64,000 bases of DNA from UBA6663 sp044226485 (lineage in GTDB: Bacteria > Chloroflexota > Anaerolineae > Anaerolineales > UBA6663): assembly GCA_044226485.1 (NCBI GenBank), contig JBGAGY010000007.1, positions 1 to 64,000 of the forward strand, read 5' to 3'. Below are positions 59,078 to 64,000 of the stretch, in pieces. Each line of letters begins with the position of its first letter. Positions within the stretch are counted from its first letter, which is position 1. Under the pieces are notes generated by a model. That model was not told where the DNA came from and did no database searches. It worked only from the letters and a program-made list of their open reading frames with translations. A program made the position numbers and the translations under genes.

Positions 59078-61739
59078 CGCTTTCGGGCGCTCGCGCCTAT
59101 TGGCGTTCGACCGCGACGCCGCATCGCGCGGCCCGACGGTCGAGGTGTCGCACGAGGCTCTTCTGCGCGAATGGCCGCTATTGCGCGGCTGGCTGCGCGA
59201 GAGCCGTGGCGAAGTGCGGCTGCAGCGACAGCTCTCGCTCTTCACGGCGGAGTGGTCCAATGCCAACCGAGACCCGAGCTTCCTGCTTAGCGGCGCACGT
59301 CTGACTCAATTCGAGTCGTGGCGCGGCAACTCGACGGTGGCGCTTACGGCCGACGAACAGGCTTTGATCGATGCCAGCCTGGCTGAACGCGAACGCCGGG
59401 CGGTGGCGGAAGCTCAGCGGGTCGCGCGGGAGATCGCGCTGCAGCGGCGAGCGCGTCGGATCTTGCAGGCGCTGCTCTTCGTCTTCCTGGGCGCGGCCGT
59501 GATCGCAGGTGGATTGGCCTGGTGGGCCAACGTCGAGCGGACCAACGCTCAGACCCAGGCCGCGATCCTGCTGGCGCAGCAGGCCGAGAACGAGGTCGAG
59601 AACGGCAATCCCGATCGAGCTGTCCTGCTCGCGCTCGAAGCGCTGACGCGCTACCCCTATACGTCTCAAGCCGAACATGCATTGGGTCAGGCGGTGTCTC
59701 TCGGCCGTGCCGAGCGCTTCCTGGCTGGGCACACCAGCACGGTGGGAGGCGTGGCGTGGTCGCCCGATGGGACGCGGGTGGCGACGGCGAGTACCGACCA
59801 AACTGTACGGATCTGGGATGTGGCCACCGGTGAGGAGCTACGCCGTACCGACGCCAACAACCAGGCCTATTCAGTGACATGGTCACCGGATGGAAACACG
59901 CTCTACTATTCCACCGGTGACCGCTTCCTCTACGACCGCGGCAATCAAGGCGTGGACGTGTTCCGTTGGGACATGGATGACCAACCCACTCTGGTGTATG
60001 GCGCCCCTGAATACCCGTTGAGTAACGCGGAAGGATTTCAGAACGGGAACGCCGAGAAACTCATGGTGGCGGAGAATACGAGTCATGCTATCGCGGTCTC
60101 GCCTGGAGGCGATCGTCTGGCCCTGATCGCTGATACGGGTGTGATCGTCGTCCAGTTGAATGATCAACGCCAAGCCCTGACGCTGTCAGGGCATACGGAT
60201 CTTGTATACAGCGTGGCTTGGTCGCCCGACGGAACCCGCTTGCTGACTGCTGGCGCGGACCAGACAGCGCGGATCTGGGACGCACGGGATGGCCGATTGT
60301 TGCAAACGATAGACGCAAACGGAAGGGTCGTGACCGCAGCCATCTGGTCGCCGGATGGCACTGAGGTGGCGTTATCGACCCGGCAACGCTCGGTCGGGAT
60401 ATTCGCTGCCGGCACCGGAAAGGAACTTATGAGTTTGAACGCAACGCAGGGGCCGGTCTGGGATCTGGCCTGGTCCCCTGATGGCGCTTACCTGGCAACA
60501 GCCGACGAAAGCGGGGCCATACTTGTTTGGGCGGTGGAAGAGGGCGAAGTGGCCTTCACCCTGCGCGGTCATGACACTCGGGCGGTGAGCGTCGACTGGT
60601 CGCCGGATGGGCGGCATCTCGCCTCGGGCAGCAAAGACAGCACTGCGTACGTATGGCGAGCGACGAAAGGCGTTGAACTCCTTGCGATGGATGATCCCAG
60701 CGGGTTGGTCACCGAACTGGGTTGGATGCCTGATGGTCGCACGATTCTCTCGGCAGGCGGCACATGGCTTGAATACGGCGTGATCGATGGTCGGATCCGC
60801 GAGTGGGATGTCTCAACTGGACGCGAGCTACGGGCCCTGGAACCGGCCCTGGACGCCTACTATGAGGTCGAGGTCTCGCCAGATGGCCTCCATTTCGCGA
60901 CCCATCACGACTCTCAGTTCCCTGGAAACCCCAACCCCAAGTTCGATGCCGTATTTGTGTGGGACTATGCCTCTGGCGAGGTCGTCACAGTCATACCTGT
61001 CATTCAGACAGCGGACGAGGGCTTTCTCTACGATATCGCCTGGGCTCCCGACAGCCGTCGGCTCGTGGTGGCGTCCAGTCAGGGCATTGCCCGTGTCTAC
61101 GATGCGCTGAGTGGGGAGAGGCTTGTGGACTTTGTCGGGCAAGGGCCGACCCATGTGGTCTTCGGGGTCGATTGGTCTCCGACGGGTGCTTGGATCGCGT
61201 CGACAGACCTTGAGTCTCATCTCATTCGGGTCTGGAACGCCACAACTGGCGAGGAGCGTTATCAGCTTCAACACGACAGCGCACCCCGATTCCCGCGGTG
61301 GGCGCCCACGGGCGATCGTTTGTGCACGCCATCCGGCGATGTTGAAGTGGGCGGTGCTGACAATGTCATTCGAATCTGGGATGCTGCAACCGGCCAGCTG
61401 GTACGCATCCTCAGGGGCCACGTTGGCGCCGTGTGGATCTGCAAATGGATGCCGAATGGCCAACGGATCATTACGACCAGCCAGGATGGAACCACTCGAA
61501 TGTGGAACGTCGAAACTGGCGAGGAGTTGCTTCGTTTGCCGACGCCGACAACCTGGTTCTTGACTGCCTCCATCTCGCCACAGGGCGAGTACCTGGCCAC
61601 CGCCGGAAACGATGGGTCCATTCACCTGTGGCGGATCTGGCAGACCACGCAGGAGTTGATCGACTACGCCCGCGAGTGCTGCGTCATTCGTGACCTCACC
61701 GCAAAAGAGATCGAGCAGTTTGGCCTGAGCGGGCCTTAG
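59019..61739 (+). CDS. STAND winged-helix/TM/WD40 protein, C-terminal half of the giant regulator
   Basis: A 906-residue frame overlapping the previous gene by 59 nt in the +1 frame. Homology to STAND proteins begins at AIDAFGRSRLLAFDRD and continues through VSHEALLREWPLLRGWL. A membrane segment (about 148-172, LFVFLGAAVIAGGLAWW) is followed by about 12 WD40 repeats (WSPDGTRVATAS, TVRIWDVATGEE and so on) to the C-terminus, predicted outside the membrane. Removing one C at 59058-59061 joins it to the upstream gene as EFQALQRAIDAFGR. However, GGAGG lies 9 nt before its ATG, so it may also be made as a separate protein. Confidence 0.85.
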   Translation: MKSRSLPSNENFRPLQRAIDAFGRSRLLAFDRDAASRGPTVEVSHEALLREWPLLRGWLRESRGEVRLQRQLSLFTAEWSNANRDPSFLLSGARLTQFESWRGNSTVALTADEQALIDASLAERERRAVAEAQRVAREIALQRRARRILQALLFVFLGAAVIAGGLAWWANVERTNAQTQAAILLAQQAENEVENGNPDRAVLLALEALTRYPYTSQAEHALGQAVSLGRAERFLAGHTSTVGGVAWSPDGTRVATASTDQTVRIWDVATGEELRRTDANNQAYSVTWSPDGNTLYYSTGDRFLYDRGNQGVDVFRWDMDDQPTLVYGAPEYPLSNAEGFQNGNAEKLMVAENTSHAIAVSPGGDRLALIADTGVIVVQLNDQRQALTLSGHTDLVYSVAWSPDGTRLLTAGADQTARIWDARDGRLLQTIDANGRVVTAAIWSPDGTEVALSTRQRSVGIFAAGTGKELMSLNATQGPVWDLAWSPDGAYLATADESGAILVWAVEEGEVAFTLRGHDTRAVSVDWSPDGRHLASGSKDSTAYVWRATKGVELLAMDDPSGLVTELGWMPDGRTILSAGGTWLEYGVIDGRIREWDVSTGRELRALEPALDAYYEVEVSPDGLHFATHHDSQFPGNPNPKFDAVFVWDYASGEVVTVIPVIQTADEGFLYDIAWAPDSRRLVVASSQGIARVYDALSGERLVDFVGQGPTHVVFGVDWSPTGAWIASTDLESHLIRVWNATTGEERYQLQHDSAPRFPRWAPTGDRLCTPSGDVEVGGADNVIRIWDAATGQLVRILRGHVGAVWICKWMPNGQRIITTSQDGTTRMWNVETGEELLRLPTPTTWFLTASISPQGEYLATAGNDGSIHLWRIWQTTQELIDYARECCVIRDLTAKEIEQFGLSGP

Positions 61740-61764
61740 TCCGCTGTTGTGTGAAGGATGAGCC

Positions 61765-64000
61765 ATGTCTTTCATTGGTCGATCATCCGACTCCTCTCGT
61801 CAACCGCCTGACGGTGGCCGACTGATCACTCACGTGCTGGATGCCTTTGGGCGCTCGCGGCTGCTGGTTTTCGATCACGACGCGGCCACGCGCGGGCCGA
61901 CGGTCGAGGTGTCGCACGAGGCACTCCTGCGCGAATGGCCGCTGCTGTGCGGTTGGCTGCGCGAGAGCCGCGGCGAAGTGCGGCTGCAGCGACAGCTGGC
62001 CCAGGCTGCGGCTGAGTGGCAGGCCGCCACTCGCGATCCCGGATTCCTGCTGTCTGGCTCACGGCTGGCGCAATTCGAGGCCTGGCACGGCGCTACCAGC
62101 GTCGCTCTCACGCCCGAGGAGAGAGCCTACCTGACGGCCAGCGTCCTCGAGCGCGATCGGCGCGTCGAGGCAGAGTCACGCCGTCAGGCCCGCGAACTGG
62201 CCCTCGAGCGTCGCTCGCGTCAGGTGCTTCAGGCCATGGTGGTCGTGTTGCTCGCCGCGGCCGTGATCGCTGCCGGCCTGGCCTGGTGGGCCAACACTCA
62301 GCGCGAAACCGCACTTGCCGCCGAGGATCGGGCCGTCTCCAATCTGCGCCTCTCCAATGCGCAGCGTCTGGCGGCTGAGTCGAAGGCGCTCATCCTCGAT
62401 GGCCGAGATGCGCCGACGGCTGCCCTGCTGGCTTTGCGCTCGATCGGCCTCACGTATACGCCTCAGGGCGACGAAGCGCTGTCCTGGGCGCTCTATCTCG
62501 ACTACCCGTTGCGGATCTTCGCCGGCCATGGCGATCTGGTTTGGGACGGCGGGTTTCTGGCGGACGACAGCCTGATCTACACCGTCGGCACAGACCAGGT
62601 GGGCTCGGTGAGGCTGTGGGATGTGAGCACCGGCAACGTCGTGCGCTCGTTCGACATCCTGAACGGCTGCATGGAGGCCAATGTCTCACCAGATGGCGCG
62701 ACGCTGGCCGCCGCCTGCCTGGACGGGGCCGTCCACTTTTGGAACGTCTACACCGGGGCCGATGTCGGCCAGATCGCCATCGGCGTCCTGGGAAACCCAA
62801 AGGTCAGGTTCTCACCCGATGGAACGCAGATCCTGACGGCCGGCATCGGATCGGTCGCCACTCTGTGGAATCTCGTAACAGGATCCAAGATCCGAACCTT
62901 CGTGCCGACAGACACAGAGTTGACCGACGCGATGGCCGTCGCGTTCACACCTGACGGCGACCGGGTCGTCACCGGAGGGAAGGACGGGGTGGTGCGGCTC
63001 TGGGATCTTGCGAGCGGCGACCTGATCCGCGAGTATCGCGATCACACCGACTGGGCCTGGGGCGTCGAGGTCTCTCCCAATGGCCGGTATCTGGTCAGCA
63101 CCAGCATCGACTCCGGCGGGGCGAGGTTATGGGACCTAGAGACCGGCCAGTTGCTCCATCGGCTGATGCACGTGAATACTACGTCATACGAAATCGACTT
63201 CTCTTCTGATAGCCGCTATGTGTTGACAGGCGGCCTCGACACGGCCGTCAAGATGTGGGAGGTCGAGACGGGCAAGGAGTTGCGTCGCTTCACGCATCCC
63301 CAGATCCCATGGGGCGTGGAGTTCTCTGAGGATGGGCGGTTCGTGCTCACCACGTCCTGGGACCGAGCCGCGCGCCTCTGGTCGCTCCAGGGCGACGACG
63401 GCCTCGTCCGTTTCGAGTCGGTCGAAGCTCCGGCCAACGGTGCCCTCTCCAATGATGGGTCTCGTCTGGCGCTGACATCGGTGGATAACTCGATCCAACT
63501 GATAGATACGAAAACCAGCCAGGAGCTCGAACGATTGACCGGCCATGAGGGCCCCATCTGGGATATGGCCTTCTCGCCAATGGATGACGTGCTCGCGACA
63601 ACCAGTGCGAGCGAAACCAGCACGCGGCTCTGGGATGTGCGCGCCGGCCGCGCTGTGTGGGCCGACGCGACCTTTGGCGGGAACAGTCTGGCGTTCTCAC
63701 CTGACAGTCGCACGCTGTTCTCGATCGGTGCGAGCGTACGGGTCTACAACGTCGCGACGGGACAGACTCTGCGCGATATCAAGTACTCCGAAGACCTCAT
63801 GTATGGAGCACTCTCACCCGATGGCTCGCTGTTAGCCACCTCGCTTGGCACGCGCGAGGACATTTTGTTATGGGATCTGGCGACGGACTCGGTCGTCCGC
63901 ATCCTGCACCCAGACATCGGCGGCGTGCACCGGGCGCTGATCTTCTCGCCGGATGGCAGCCTCCTGGCCACGGCCGGCGATGCCGGCGTCATTTATCTGT
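61765..64000 (+). CDS. Second STAND winged-helix/TM/WD40 protein, partial (runs off the window)
   Basis: At least 745 residues, open to the last base. The ATG at 61765 has AAGGA 6 nt upstream and lies 25 nt after the previous stop, so it is in the same operon. From residue 28 (LDAFGRSRLLVFDHDAATRG) it matches the preceding protein closely, also at DNA level. It then has a membrane segment (about 153-175) and at least ten WD40-type repeats (VRLWDVSTG, VTGGKDGVVRLWDL and so on). It has no BTAD, kinase or NTPase region of its own: it begins at nearly the same domain boundary as the gene before it. Confidence 0.9.
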   Translation, partial: MSFIGRSSDSSRQPPDGGRLITHVLDAFGRSRLLVFDHDAATRGPTVEVSHEALLREWPLLCGWLRESRGEVRLQRQLAQAAAEWQAATRDPGFLLSGSRLAQFEAWHGATSVALTPEERAYLTASVLERDRRVEAESRRQARELALERRSRQVLQAMVVVLLAAAVIAAGLAWWANTQRETALAAEDRAVSNLRLSNAQRLAAESKALILDGRDAPTAALLALRSIGLTYTPQGDEALSWALYLDYPLRIFAGHGDLVWDGGFLADDSLIYTVGTDQVGSVRLWDVSTGNVVRSFDILNGCMEANVSPDGATLAAACLDGAVHFWNVYTGADVGQIAIGVLGNPKVRFSPDGTQILTAGIGSVATLWNLVTGSKIRTFVPTDTELTDAMAVAFTPDGDRVVTGGKDGVVRLWDLASGDLIREYRDHTDWAWGVEVSPNGRYLVSTSIDSGGARLWDLETGQLLHRLMHVNTTSYEIDFSSDSRYVLTGGLDTAVKMWEVETGKELRRFTHPQIPWGVEFSEDGRFVLTTSWDRAARLWSLQGDDGLVRFESVEAPANGALSNDGSRLALTSVDNSIQLIDTKTSQELERLTGHEGPIWDMAFSPMDDVLATTSASETSTRLWDVRAGRAVWADATFGGNSLAFSPDSRTLFSIGASVRVYNVATGQTLRDIKYSEDLMYGALSPDGSLLATSLGTREDILLWDLATDSVVRILHPDIGGVHRALIFSPDGSLLATAGDAGVIYL

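Overview
The window is a GC-rich chromosomal segment, most likely from the phylum Chloroflexota (an Anaerolineae-like lineage). This is inferred from the gene families: F420 cofactor genes, SARP/kinase/STAND/WD40 giant regulators, LuxR-kelch proteins, Pro/Thr-rich secreted proteins, a large glycosyltransferase cluster, and a COG2403 GTPase-like gene. There was no database search. I see no rRNA, tRNA, CRISPR array, phage or insertion sequence, so it reads as stable chromosome. I support 49 protein genes.

Layout. 1-9.4 kb: cell-envelope and housekeeping genes (a beta-lactamase-like hydrolase, a zinc-ribbon/LysM protein, a WYL regulator, an HD hydrolase, a DUF218 protein, an M23 peptidase, a helical-repeat protein, a THUMP RNA methyltransferase). 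9.5-29.3 kb: a surface-polysaccharide region with an ABC exporter whose ATPase (9483-10739) and permease (25290-26069) are 15 kb apart, eight GT2/GT4 glycosyltransferases, two multi-spanning GT-C-like membrane proteins, and two small related coiled-coil proteins interleaved with glycosyltransferases. A LuxR-kelch membrane regulator and a subtilisin-like protease sit inside the region. 29.5-36.4 kb: a chemoreceptor, a GH13 glucosidase, an orphan sugar-ABC ATPase and a YceI lipoprotein. 36.6-42.8 kb: a CoA-transferase followed by F420 genes (cofE, an F420-type PPOX flavoprotein, an FbiB-C-like nitroreductase, cofD, cofC), then a membrane protein and a phosphoribosyltransferase. 42.9-48.9 kb: a COG2403 GTPase-like enzyme, a secreted beta-helix protein, a cytochrome-b-like membrane protein, about 1.1 kb without a convincing gene, and another GT4. 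49.0-52.0 kb: a metal regulon of a DtxR-type repressor, a Tat-exported multicopper oxidase and a ZIP transporter, with a DtxR-like operator at its head. 52.2-56.1 kb: a secreted nuclease, a DUF402 protein and a repeat protein with four YD-TGAM motifs. 56.5-64.0 kb: a giant signalling system (DNA-binding/BTAD, Ser/Thr kinase, STAND NTPase, then TM-WD40) split by a +1 frame change, followed by a second TM-WD40 half that runs off the end.

Two genome-wide habits stand out. At least five genes lack a Shine-Dalgarno sequence and instead have a TANNNT hexamer exactly 6 nt before the start codon, which predicts leaderless transcripts. Several gene ends carry long purine-rich hairpins built from GACGAA- or GAGGGGC-type repeats, and some of these hairpins supply the stop codon or the last residues of the protein.
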